Source: an uncultured Clostridia bacterium (GTDB taxonomy: Bacteria > Bacillota > Clostridia > TANB77 > CAG-508). From it: a stretch of 37,120 nucleotides of DNA. The notes under the pieces were generated by a model, which did no database searches, had not been told where the DNA came from, and saw only the letters and a program-made list of their open reading frames with translations. This document shows, piece after piece, positions 23,368 through 31,130 of the stretch (the stretch's first letter is position 1; every line of letters begins with the position of its first letter). Both the position numbers and the translations under genes were made by a program. The DNA lies in assembly GCA_949045875.1 (NCBI GenBank), contig CARPYP010000003.1, positions 46,292-83,411 of the forward strand, written 5' to 3'.

Positions 23368-25077
23368 ATGCTAACACCCGACTATTTAGAACATTGTGCA
23401 GATGAAGCAATAAGAATAAACGCAGAACTAGAAAATTTTATAATACAAGACATTGCAAGAAGAATAGTACAAGCTGGAACAATGACAGAGACAGCAAGAC
23501 ATCAAATAAGGGTTTTACAAGAAAATGGAAGTTTATATAATGAAATTATCGAAGAAATAGCAAAGATTACAAAACAGTCAGAAACGGTTGTAAAAAAGAT
23601 ATTTGAAGATGCAACAATAGAGAGTATAGCTTTTGATGATAAAATATATGAATTAGCAGGACTAAAGCCAACAGCATTCAGAGAAAGTCCAGCTATGATG
23701 CAAATACTAAAAACAGGAATACACAAAGCAAATGGAGACATACATAACTTAATAATGACAACTGCTGGAACATCGCAAAGTAAATTTACAATACTAACTA
23801 ATATGGCATATAGGCAGTACACAAGTGGAGCATTTGATTATAATACAGCTATATTCAATGCAGTAGAGCAATTATCAAAAGACGGAATTGATGTTTTATA
23901 TCCATCTGGAAAAACAGATAAAATAGATGTAGCAGTAAGACGAGCAGTATTAACAGGAGTAAATCAAACAGCTAATGAATTGCAAGACCAAAGAGCAGAA
24001 GAAGTGGGAACAGATTTATTTGAAATTACAGCACATGCTGGGGCAAGAGTAACTAAAAAACAAGACTGGACAAATCATGCTTGGTGGCAAGGTAAAGTAT
24101 ATAGCAAGAGTGGTAAAAGTGATAAATATCCTCCTTTATCAGTAACAGGATATAAAATAAAAATAGATGGACTAGCTGGTATAAACTGTAGACACAATAA
24201 ATTTCCATTTATAGAAGGAGTAAGCAGGAGAGCATATACAGACGAAGAACTAGAAAAAATAAACAATAGAACAGTAAGATATAATGGAAAAGAGGTAGGA
24301 GAATATGAAGCATTACAAACACAAAGAAAAATGGAAAGAGACATCAGAGAAATAAAAAGAACTTTATCAGGCTATCAAGGCATTATGTTTGGAACAGAAG
24401 ATGAAACCCTTTTAAATCAAACTAAAAATAAATTTACATTATGTTCAAAGAAATTAAAATCAAAGGAAGCAGAACTAAAAGACTTTATAGAACAAACAGG
24501 ACTAAAGAGAGATACAGCAAGAGAAAGAGTAGTAGGATTTAATAAGAGTATATCTCAAAAGGCAGTAAATACTTCAAAGGTAGGCTCTGAGTATTTAGAT
24601 ATAACAAATGAAATTAAAAATGAGGAAAATCTAGAATATATTGTAAAAGAACAGCAATATTTTATTGATGAAAGTGGGAATAGATATAATGTAGATAATA
24701 AGAATGTAAAAATAAAAGCTAATGAAAAAGAAAGAGAAGTAGCAGACCTGCTAGGGAGAACATATGGAGGACAAATAAATTTAGTACCAGTAGTCTTGAA
24801 TCCAAAGGGAATAAAAACACCAGATTATAGTGTTAATGGAGAAAAGTTTGATTTAAAAGAAGTGTTTGGAAATGGAAAGAATACATTAGATACTGCAATA
24901 AGCAAAAAAAGGCAACAGTCTAACAATTTTATATTTGATATATCAAAAACAAATATGAAAAAGGCAGAAGCAATTGAACAAATAAAAGGAATATACAAAT
25001 CAGAGCATAGAAAATGGGTAAGTACAATTATTTTAATAAAAGATAAAGAAATATTAAAAGTATATCAACGCAAATAA
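23368..25077 (+). CDS. Minor capsid protein fused to a CdiA-type nuclease toxin domain
   Basis: 569 residues, GGAGG upstream. The first roughly 340 match the A118/SPP1 minor head protein: DYLEHCADEAIRI at the start, VRRAVLTGVNQTANELQ, then EITAHAGARVTKKQDW with GINCRHNKFPF. The last roughly 150 residues look like the C-terminal tRNA-nuclease domain of CdiA-type toxins: GGQINLVPVVLNPKGIKTPDY, then NGEKFDLKE, KKRQQSNNFIFDI and IILIKDKEILKV. Such toxin tips on phage head (MuF-type) proteins are known as phage polymorphic toxins. No immunity gene is recognisable next to it; the next 130 bp are a gene-free structured stretch. Confidence 0.82.
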   Translation: MLTPDYLEHCADEAIRINAELENFIIQDIARRIVQAGTMTETARHQIRVLQENGSLYNEIIEEIAKITKQSETVVKKIFEDATIESIAFDDKIYELAGLKPTAFRESPAMMQILKTGIHKANGDIHNLIMTTAGTSQSKFTILTNMAYRQYTSGAFDYNTAIFNAVEQLSKDGIDVLYPSGKTDKIDVAVRRAVLTGVNQTANELQDQRAEEVGTDLFEITAHAGARVTKKQDWTNHAWWQGKVYSKSGKSDKYPPLSVTGYKIKIDGLAGINCRHNKFPFIEGVSRRAYTDEELEKINNRTVRYNGKEVGEYEALQTQRKMERDIREIKRTLSGYQGIMFGTEDETLLNQTKNKFTLCSKKLKSKEAELKDFIEQTGLKRDTARERVVGFNKSISQKAVNTSKVGSEYLDITNEIKNEENLEYIVKEQQYFIDESGNRYNVDNKNVKIKANEKEREVADLLGRTYGGQINLVPVVLNPKGIKTPDYSVNGEKFDLKEVFGNGKNTLDTAISKKRQQSNNFIFDISKTNMKKAEAIEQIKGIYKSEHRKWVSTIILIKDKEILKVYQRK

Positions 25078-25080
25078 AAA

Positions 25081-25162
25081 GAGGGTGGTGCACTCCAAGG
25101 GGAGCACATACCCTCAACAATAATATTATTAACTTAATTATACAATAAAGTAAGTTAATAAT
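25081..25162. repeat. Stacked hairpin and long inverted repeat after the toxin fusion
   Basis: GAGGGT/ACCCTC (25081-25086/25110-25115) encloses GTGC/GCAC and TCC/GGA pairing, a GC-rich hairpin unusual for this AT-rich genome. It is followed by ATTATTAACTTA/TAAGTTAATAAT, a perfect 12-bp inverted repeat (25125-25162) with a 14-nt loop. No T tract follows. It could be a regulatory RNA element or the scar of an inserted toxin cassette. Confidence 0.6.
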
Positions 25163-25220
25163 CAATAGTTTATGCAAAAAATAATACATTCATTCATAAA
25201 ACAGAAAAGGGGTGAAAAAT

Positions 25221-25427
25221 ATGTCCAGAGTTATAAAATTAAAAGTAAAACAAAGTTTCACAGATAGAGAAACAAAAGAAGACTATAAAAAAGGAAAAAC
25301 ATATTCATTTACAGAAAAAAGGGCAGATGAATTATTGAAAAATCCTTATATAGTTGAGAAAGTAGCAGAAAAGGAAGCAGAAAACAAGACAGAACAGACA
25401 GAAGATAAGACAGAAATAATTAAATAG
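25221..25427 (+). CDS. Small head-region protein
   Basis: 68 residues from ATG 25221 with AAGGGGTG upstream (the GTG at 25212 lies in the ribosome site). It opens with MSRVIKLKVKQSFTDRE, and its middle reads YKKGKTYSFTEKRADELL. The C-terminus is Glu/Lys/Thr-rich and disordered. Similar short proteins precede scaffold genes in Firmicutes phages; role unknown. Confidence 0.65.
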   Translation: MSRVIKLKVKQSFTDRETKEDYKKGKTYSFTEKRADELLKNPYIVEKVAEKEAENKTEQTEDKTEIIK

Positions 25428-25437
25428 TTATTAAGTT

Positions 25438-25466
25438 TAGACATATTATATGTCTATTTTTATTTT
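25438..25466 (+). terminator. Intrinsic terminator before the scaffold-capsid genes
   Basis: TAGACATA/TATGTCTA stem, 3-nt loop, then TTTTTATTTT. The following 92 bp up to the scaffold start hold a repeated TCGTGAA and CTAC/GTAG pairing but no clear promoter. Partial termination may set capsid levels. Confidence 0.75.
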
Positions 25467-25558
25467 AAATTCGACTATATGCAGGTCGTGAATAAGTGCA
25501 TAACTACATCGTGAACGAAAAACACGTAAAAGTTCGTAGTAGTAAAAAGGAGAACATT

Positions 25559-26152
25559 ATGAAAAGAAAATTTCTAGAAGATTTAGGACTTGAAGCTGAT
25601 GTTGTTGAAAAAATAATGATTGAGTCTGGAAAAGATACAACAGCATTAAAAGTAAAGGTTGATGATTTAACAGAACAATTAACTGTTAAAGACACAACAA
25701 TAACGGAAAAGAACAACAAAATAGCTGAACTTGAAAAAGTAGACGTTGAAGTTATAAAAACAGAACAATTCAATTTAGGAAAAGCAGAAGGTTCTAAAGA
25801 ATTTGAAAACTTCAAAAAAAGCAATGCTTTAAATAAAGCATTAAAAGGGTTTAAAGTGAAAGACCCTGAACTTATCAAACCAAAACTTAAATTAGATCAA
25901 ATCGAATATGAGGCAGATGGAGATGAGTTCAAAGTAAGTAAGGGACTAGAAGAACAAGTAAATCCATTAAAAGAAAGCTATGGATATGTATTTGAGAACG
26001 ACAACCCTTTACCAGAGTTTACAGGAGATATAAAACCACCTGCAAGCAACAATACAATTACAAAAGAAGTATTTAAGAAAATGTCTTATAAAGACAGAGT
26101 AGCATTAAAAAATGAACAACCAGAAGTATATGAAAATTTAAGAAATGAATAG
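25559..26152 (+). CDS. Scaffold protein (GP20-like)
   Basis: 197 residues from ATG 25559 with AAAGGAG upstream; frame-open sequence before it lacks a ribosome site. It opens MKRKFLEDLGLEADVVEKIM, has a coiled coil (DLTEQLTVKDTTITEKNNKI) and ends NEQPEVYENLRNE. This is the usual layout of internal scaffolds that guide capsid assembly and are then lost. It lies directly upstream of the major capsid gene. Confidence 0.85.
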   Translation: MKRKFLEDLGLEADVVEKIMIESGKDTTALKVKVDDLTEQLTVKDTTITEKNNKIAELEKVDVEVIKTEQFNLGKAEGSKEFENFKKSNALNKALKGFKVKDPELIKPKLKLDQIEYEADGDEFKVSKGLEEQVNPLKESYGYVFENDNPLPEFTGDIKPPASNNTITKEVFKKMSYKDRVALKNEQPEVYENLRNE

Positions 26153-26164
26153 GAGGAAAATATT

Positions 26165-27043
26165 ATGGCAGGAAAAAGCAATAATATAACAAAATTAGCA
26201 AATTTAATTGACCCAGAGGTTATGGCTGATATGATTTCAGCAAAATTATCAAAAAAAATTAGAGTAGCACCTTTTGCAAAGGTAGATACAACACTAGAAG
26301 GTGCAGAAGGAGATACAATAACAGTACCTAAATATGCTTATATTGGAGATGCTGAAGATGTAGCTGAAGGTGTTGAATGTGGAACAACAACATTACAAGC
26401 TTCAACAGAAAAGGTAACAGTAAAGAAAGCAATGAAGGCTGTTACATTAACAGATGAAGCTGTTTTATCGGCACATGGAGATACAGTAGGAGAAGCGAAT
26501 AATCAACTAGCATTATCAATTGGCTCAAAAATTGATAATGACTGCGTAACAGCATTAACAGACGAAAGTGCTGAAGGAAGATTAAAATATGATGGTTCAG
26601 CATCTAAAATTGGGTACGAAGGAATAGTAGACGCATTAGATGTATTTGAAGAAGAAGTAAATGGAGAAAAAGCTATGTTCATACATCCAAAACAAACAAC
26701 AACATTAAGAAAAGACCCTAACTTTATTTCTGCTGATAAATACAACCAAGATGTAATATTAAAAGGCGAAATTGGAATGATAGCAAACACAAGAATAGTT
26801 CCATCAAGAAAAGTTATTACAGATGAAACAGATGCTTCATACTTAAACCCAATAATCAAATTAGAAACAGAGGAAGAAACCGAAGATGAATTACCAGCAT
26901 TAACAATTTATCTAAAAAGAGATGTAAATCTTGAAACTGAAAGACACACCTTAAGTAGAACAACAGACATTTCAGTTGATGAAATCTATGCTGTTTCAGT
27001 TTCAAATGACTCTAAAGTAGTATTAGCAAAATTCAAAAAATAG
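26165..27043 (+). CDS. Major capsid protein (N4-gp56/HK97-fold)
   Basis: 292 residues, TAGGAGG upstream. It opens MAGKSNNITKLANLIDPEVM, with EGDTITVPKYAYIGDAEDV, and AVTLTDEAV and MFIHPKQTTTLRKDP in the middle. It ends SVSNDSKVVLAKFKK. These are hallmarks of the N4-gp56-like HK97-fold capsid family found with A118-type scaffolds. Codon use and the strong ribosome site fit high expression. Confidence 0.9.
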   Translation: MAGKSNNITKLANLIDPEVMADMISAKLSKKIRVAPFAKVDTTLEGAEGDTITVPKYAYIGDAEDVAEGVECGTTTLQASTEKVTVKKAMKAVTLTDEAVLSAHGDTVGEANNQLALSIGSKIDNDCVTALTDESAEGRLKYDGSASKIGYEGIVDALDVFEEEVNGEKAMFIHPKQTTTLRKDPNFISADKYNQDVILKGEIGMIANTRIVPSRKVITDETDASYLNPIIKLETEEETEDELPALTIYLKRDVNLETERHTLSRTTDISVDEIYAVSVSNDSKVVLAKFKK

Positions 27044-27057
27044 AAGGAGGAAGGGGC

Positions 27058-27411
27058 ATGACAAGCTATATCGATTATAAGTTTTATAAAGAAGAATATG
27101 GGGGAAACATGCCCGAATCTTCTTTTAAAAGGTTATCAATAGAAGCAAGTGCGTATATAAAGAAAAATACATTTAATAGAATAGATGAAAAAGATATTCC
27201 AAACGAAGTAAAACTATGTACTTGTTCTATTGCAGAACAACTAAAGAAACTAGAGAAAAGAGAAGGTAAGACTTCTGAAAGTGTAGGCTCTTGGTCTGTA
27301 AATTATCAAGAAGGCTCAAAAGATGATAAGAAACTATATGATACACTAAAAAACTACTTGCTTGATTTAGTAGATAAAAATGGCACTCCTTTATTATACA
27401 GGGGGTGCTAA
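27058..27411 (+). CDS. Head-tail connector (adaptor) protein
   Basis: 117 residues, AAGGAGG upstream. MTSYIDYKFYKEEYGG, then FKRLSIEASAYIKKNTF, are typical of gp6/gp15-like helical adaptors below the portal. KEVKLCTC-like cysteines occur mid-protein. Position right after the capsid gene supports the call. Confidence 0.8.
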   Translation: MTSYIDYKFYKEEYGGNMPESSFKRLSIEASAYIKKNTFNRIDEKDIPNEVKLCTCSIAEQLKKLEKREGKTSESVGSWSVNYQEGSKDDKKLYDTLKNYLLDLVDKNGTPLLYRGC

Positions 27412-27413
27412 TT

Positions 27414-27836
27414 ATGTTTGAGGATAGTATTACTATTTTTAATAAGAAATATGACCCATATAAAAGAGACTACGACTATATTAGAACATATATAGAAGGC
27501 GTAAATGTAGAAAAGAAAAAGGCAGTAAATGTAATAAAGTCAGGTCTTGAAAATGCAAGTTCTGGAACAGTTTATATTCCTATTGAAGATTTAAACACAG
27601 AGAATAAAGAATACATCTCTCCTAAGAAATATCAAGGTCTAACATCTAAAAATTTAGACAATTGTTATACATTACAAACAGGAGATATAGTCGTGATAGG
27701 CATGATAGATTATACGGTTGATAAGGATAATACTGTTACAAAACTAAAGAATGAATTTGACGATGTATTTGAGATATTAATTGTAGATGATAAATTAAAA
27801 GGAGGACTACCTCACTGGGAGGTGTCTTTAAAATGA
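27414..27836 (+). CDS. Head-closure/minor capsid protein
   Basis: 140 residues from ATG 27414, following GGGGGTG. It is beta-rich, with FNKKYDPYKRDYDYIRTYIEG and GLTSKNLDNCYTLQTGDIVV. This matches the small minor capsid or stopper proteins that follow the adaptor in A118-like phages. It overlaps the next gene by 4 bp. Confidence 0.72.
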   Translation: MFEDSITIFNKKYDPYKRDYDYIRTYIEGVNVEKKKAVNVIKSGLENASSGTVYIPIEDLNTENKEYISPKKYQGLTSKNLDNCYTLQTGDIVVIGMIDYTVDKDNTVTKLKNEFDDVFEILIVDDKLKGGLPHWEVSLK

Positions 27837-28228
27837 TAGAATTTCATGGAACATTTGAGTTAAATAATACTGAACAGATATTAAAGGCACATGGACTAGA
27901 CGAACATGGTTCAATTCAAAAATCTATTGATAATGAAGTATTAAAAAGATGTTCTAAATATTTACCATTTGAAACTGGTGCATTAATGGATATGGGTGTC
28001 ATGGGAACTATTATAGGAAGTGGAGATGTAGCCTGGTTAGGTGTTAAACCTAGATATTTATATCATGGTAAAGTTATGGTAGGATCAGCACCGAAAAAAG
28101 TTACAAACAAAGACTTAACTTATAATGGAGCACCATTAAGAGGTTCACATTGGTTTGAAAGAATGAAAGAAGCAGAAGGACAAGAAATTGTTAAAGGAGT
28201 TCAAAATTTAGTAGACAAAGGAGGATAA
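27833..28228 (+). CDS. Minor capsid/tail-completion protein (gp10-like)
   Basis: 131 residues. It opens with MIEFHGTFELNNTEQ, followed by YLPFETGALMDMG, VKPRYLYHGKVMVG and HWFERMKEAEGQEI. The pattern of an N-terminal helix, FxTGxL and a C-terminal WFxRMK segment is typical of phage minor capsid proteins in the connector cluster. Confidence 0.78.
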   Translation: MIEFHGTFELNNTEQILKAHGLDEHGSIQKSIDNEVLKRCSKYLPFETGALMDMGVMGTIIGSGDVAWLGVKPRYLYHGKVMVGSAPKKVTNKDLTYNGAPLRGSHWFERMKEAEGQEIVKGVQNLVDKGG

Positions 28229-28232
28229 TACA

Positions 28233-28658
28233 GTGGAAAAGAAAAAATCTATAATAGAAGCTATTAGAGAATATATTGCAACATGTCCTTATTTACATGA
28301 TGGAAAAATAGGTGTAGATTACTTAGAAAATGAAGTCGCTTATAGCATAGAACCAATTCCTGTATCTCCAAAAGATGTGAACTTTATTGATGATACAGGA
28401 ATTAAGCAATTTGCTTTTGTATTAGCTAGTAGAGAAAGTTATGGGCAGGAAACAATACAAAATATGCTGAATACAGAGTTTTACGAATATTTTGCCAATT
28501 GGATAGAGGAAAATAATTTCAATGGTATTTTACCAGATATAGAAGGAATTGAAAGTATAGAGTGTCTAAGTACAGGTTATGCTTTTCAAACAGGAATTGA
28601 TACAGCAAGATATCAAATACAATTAAGAATTACTTATTATAAAGAAATGGAGGATTAA
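28233..28658 (+). CDS. Tail-terminator-like minor capsid protein
   Basis: 141 residues from GTG 28233 after GGAGGATAAT. It has a helical opening (IIEAIREYIATCP), then VDYLENEVAYSIEPIP, AFVLASRESYGQ and a QIQLRITYYK C-terminal strand. This layout is common to tail terminators that cap the tail tube, located just before the major tail gene. Confidence 0.75.
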   Translation: MEKKKSIIEAIREYIATCPYLHDGKIGVDYLENEVAYSIEPIPVSPKDVNFIDDTGIKQFAFVLASRESYGQETIQNMLNTEFYEYFANWIEENNFNGILPDIEGIESIECLSTGYAFQTGIDTARYQIQLRITYYKEMED

Positions 28659-28662
28659 AAAT

Positions 28663-29148
28663 ATGAAAAGAAGTTTATTTGCAACATTTATGAATATAGG
28701 AACAGCAACAGAACCAAATTATGTAAAAATGGGGAAAGGTATATCAGAAATGAAAGAGGCTTATAATGCAGAGGAAGAAACGAACCAATGGATAGATGAA
28801 GATGTACCAACAAATGAATTAGTCTCTTATGCACCATCATTTGACGTTACACAAAGATGTTATGCAGGAGAGAAGATATTCGAGTTTATAGATGAAAAAA
28901 GAGACGACTTAGCAGTAGAAGAAGACGCAAAAACAGACTGCCTAAAAGTTTATTTATATAAACAATTAGCAGAAAATGTATATAAGGCAACTAAAATAAA
29001 TACCACTATAGTAATTGGAGATTTTGACGCAAAAGAAATTACATACAATGTAAAACAAAATGGAAACCAAACACAAGGATATGTAACAATAACTAAAGAG
29101 GGACACGATACAAAAGTTGTGTTTACAGCAGGAAAATATACAGCTTAA
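28663..29148 (+). CDS. Major tail (tube) protein
   Basis: 161 residues. It reads MKRSLFATFMNIG, then YVKMGKGISEMKEAYNAEEE, DVTQRCYAGEKIFEFID and a C-terminal beta segment YVTITKEGHDTKVVF. It matches tube proteins of Firmicutes siphophages. A hairpin follows, as is usual for this abundant transcript. Confidence 0.82.
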   Translation: MKRSLFATFMNIGTATEPNYVKMGKGISEMKEAYNAEEETNQWIDEDVPTNELVSYAPSFDVTQRCYAGEKIFEFIDEKRDDLAVEEDAKTDCLKVYLYKQLAENVYKATKINTTIVIGDFDAKEITYNVKQNGNQTQGYVTITKEGHDTKVVFTAGKYTA

Positions 29149-29158
29149 AATAAAAGAT

Positions 29159-29190
29159 AATGCTATCTGTAAAGTGATAGCATTATTTAT
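29159..29190 (+). terminator. Hairpin after the major tail gene
   Basis: AATGCTATC/GATAGCATT, a 9-bp perfect stem with an 8-nt loop, followed by an AT-rich but not pure T tract. Probably a partial terminator or mRNA-end stabiliser. Confidence 0.6.
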
Positions 29191-29210
29191 ATATAGAGAG
29201 GAGAAAAGAA

Positions 29211-29735
29211 ATGTCAAACAGTTCTATAAAAATAACAAGAAAAAATGTATACACAATAGATTTAACAGATGATGATGATAATGTATTTCACACATTAAGT
29301 TTTCACTTAGGAGACGCAAATTTTCCAGTAAAAATAATGGAGTTATATGATAATGCTAGTAAAGAAATAGAAAGATTAAAAGAAAAAGAAGAAGAACTAA
29401 AAAAAGAAATATTAGCAGAAGGACATACAGAAGTTCCAGAGATAGAAAGTATAACAGAAGAAAATATAAAAGCAATAGAAAGTATTTTAAGTCCAGCAAC
29501 GAGGAAATTCTATTATACAGAAGCAGAAGGATATAACAGACTAAGAAAGGTATTGGACGACTTTTTAGGAGAAGGTACATGTCAAGCAGTATTTGGCGAC
29601 TATAATGATAAAGAAGAAATTTCAGATTTCCTAAATAGTCTATTACCAGAGTTTGAAAAAATGGGAGTTAAAATACAAAATATACAAAAGAGCATGTATA
29701 AGAAATATGCTCCTAAAAAAAGTAGAGTGATTTAA
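29211..29735 (+). CDS. Tail assembly chaperone (gpG-like)
   Basis: 174 residues, GGAGG upstream. It opens with MSNSSIKITRKN and an acidic TDDDDNVF stretch, followed by a long charged coiled coil (EIERLKEKEEELKKEI). The end is basic. Position between the tube and tape-measure genes is that of the first tail chaperone. An A7 run near the end (29715-29721) does not give a productive -1 extension. Confidence 0.75.
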   Translation: MSNSSIKITRKNVYTIDLTDDDDNVFHTLSFHLGDANFPVKIMELYDNASKEIERLKEKEEELKKEILAEGHTEVPEIESITEENIKAIESILSPATRKFYYTEAEGYNRLRKVLDDFLGEGTCQAVFGDYNDKEEISDFLNSLLPEFEKMGVKIQNIQKSMYKKYAPKKSRVI

Positions 29736-29736
29736 C

Positions 29737-30312
29737 ATGACAGAATATCCAGAATACGCAGAAATTGATGGAAAGATGTATAAAATAAACATAGGATATG
29801 AATACGCATTACAATGTTTTAAAATAATAGACGATAAATCTATCTCTGACATGGAAAGAGCAATAGCAATAGTAAGTATATTGTTTGGTAGAGAAGAAAA
29901 CGGAGACATTGTAGGAATACCAGAAAATCTTGACAAAGCACTAGAAAAGGCATCGATATATTTATCCTGTGCAAAAGAAGATAAAAACTCTAAAGTAACT
30001 AAAAAAGACATGGACTTTGAGCGAGACAAAGAGTTTATATATGCAAGTTTTATATCGGACTATAACATAGACTTAGAAAACAAAGATATGCACTTTTGGA
30101 AATATTGTTCTTTAATAAGTGGACTAACAGAAAATAGTATATTGAATCGTGTAAGAGACCTAAGAAATCTAAACTTATCAGAGTATAAAGACCCAAAAAC
30201 TAGAAGCAGATTACAAGAAGCACAAGAACGAGTTGCGTTGCCTGATGACGACACAGAATACGACAAAGAAGATATAGAAGCACTAGATAAATTTAATAAA
30301 TTATTTGAATAG
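29737..30312 (+). CDS. Gp15-family tail chaperone
   Basis: 191 residues, starting 1 bp after the previous stop. It has YKINIGYEYALQCFKIIDD, SIYLSCAKE and the characteristic DFERDKEFIYASFISDYNIDL with MHFWKYCSLISGL. This matches the bacteriophage Gp15 family, which works with the preceding chaperone to load the tape measure. Confidence 0.85.
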   Translation: MTEYPEYAEIDGKMYKINIGYEYALQCFKIIDDKSISDMERAIAIVSILFGREENGDIVGIPENLDKALEKASIYLSCAKEDKNSKVTKKDMDFERDKEFIYASFISDYNIDLENKDMHFWKYCSLISGLTENSILNRVRDLRNLNLSEYKDPKTRSRLQEAQERVALPDDDTEYDKEDIEALDKFNKLFE

Positions 30313-30359
30313 TGTAGAATAATGTCGAAAAATGTAATTAAAAAGTAAAAGTTTACGTA

Positions 30360-30388
30360 TTGCTTTTTGTCGAAATATATTATATACT
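30360..30388 (+). promoter_or_regulatory. Promoter of the inserted membrane-protein gene
   Basis: TTGCTT (30360-30365), 17-bp spacer and TATACT (30383-30388), 33 bp before the gene start. Together with tandem terminators downstream this makes an independent transcription unit. Confidence 0.6.
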
Positions 30389-30420
30389 CTTTTTATATTA
30401 AAATAAGGGGAGGATATACC

Positions 30421-31017
30421 ATGGAAGAAACAAAGAAAAGTGGATTTAGTACAGCAGGTTTAGTGTTAGGAATTATTGGAGTTTGTACATCATTTATTCC
30501 AATAATCAATAACTTATCGTTTGTAATGGGAGTATTAGCAGTTATATTTGGAATTGTTGCATTGGCAAAGAAAGCAGGAAAAGGCAAGATTGTCGCTTCA
30601 ATAATTTTAGGGGTTCTTGCAATAGTTATAACAATTAATTCACAAAAAGCATTATCTGAGTCACTTGATACGTTAAGTAAAGACTTAGATAAAATGACTG
30701 GAAGTAGTACAGAGGAAATCTTAGCAAATGATGTAGAAGTTACATTAGGAGAATTTGAAGTTACAAAGAAGGAATATTCAACAGATACAAAACTTGTTGT
30801 TACAGTTAAGAATAAGCATTCAGAAACAAAATCTTTTAGTATTCAAGTAGAAGCGGTAGACAGCCAAGGTGTAAGAATAACTAATGACTATGTGTATGCT
30901 AACAACTTAAATGCAGGACAAAGCCAAAAGTTTGAAATATTTAATTTTGTATCTTCGGATAAAATAGAAGATTTAAAGAATGCAACATTTAAAATTGTAG
31001 AAGCTTCAATGTATTAA
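30421..31017 (+). CDS. Membrane protein with DUF4190 and DUF4352-like domains (moron)
   Basis: 198 residues from ATG 30421 with GGGGAGG. The N-terminal third has two hydrophobic hairpins typical of DUF4190: FSTAGLVLGIIGVCTS and VMGVLAVIFGIVALAKKAGKG. A third membrane segment follows (IVASIILGVLAIVI). The C-terminal half is an extracellular beta domain like DUF4352/FxLYD (DVEVTLGEFEVTKKEY), ending FKIVEASMY. It is a host-type protein, not a tail protein. Its own promoter and tandem terminators inside the tail operon mark it as a moron, possibly active in the lysogen surface. Confidence 0.8.
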   Translation: MEETKKSGFSTAGLVLGIIGVCTSFIPIINNLSFVMGVLAVIFGIVALAKKAGKGKIVASIILGVLAIVITINSQKALSESLDTLSKDLDKMTGSSTEEILANDVEVTLGEFEVTKKEYSTDTKLVVTVKNKHSETKSFSIQVEAVDSQGVRITNDYVYANNLNAGQSQKFEIFNFVSSDKIEDLKNATFKIVEASMY

Positions 31018-31027
31018 AATAGTAAAG

Positions 31028-31056
31028 CACTTACAGAAATGTAGGTGTTTTTATTT
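31028..31056 (+). terminator. Terminator of the moron
   Basis: CACTTACA/TGTAGGTG stem with GAAA loop and one wobble pair, then TTTTTATTTT. Confidence 0.75.
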
Positions 31057-31080
31057 TATAAAAAAATTAATAACACAAAA

Positions 31081-31108
31081 CATCAGATTTTAAATCTGGT
31101 GTTTTTTT
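31081..31108 (+). terminator. Second terminator before the tape-measure gene
   Basis: CATCAGATTT/AAATCTGGTG stem followed by TTTTTTT, ending 22 bp before the tape-measure start. This placement requires antitermination, readthrough or separate promotion for the tail genes downstream. Confidence 0.78.
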
Positions 31109-31130
31109 GTGTACGAAAGGAGGGATAAAC

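Noticed and set aside
29715..29721. A7 slippery site for a -1 tail-chaperone frameshift
   Set aside because: The -1 frame meets a TAG one codon later, and the Gp15 gene has its own ATG 1 bp after the stop.
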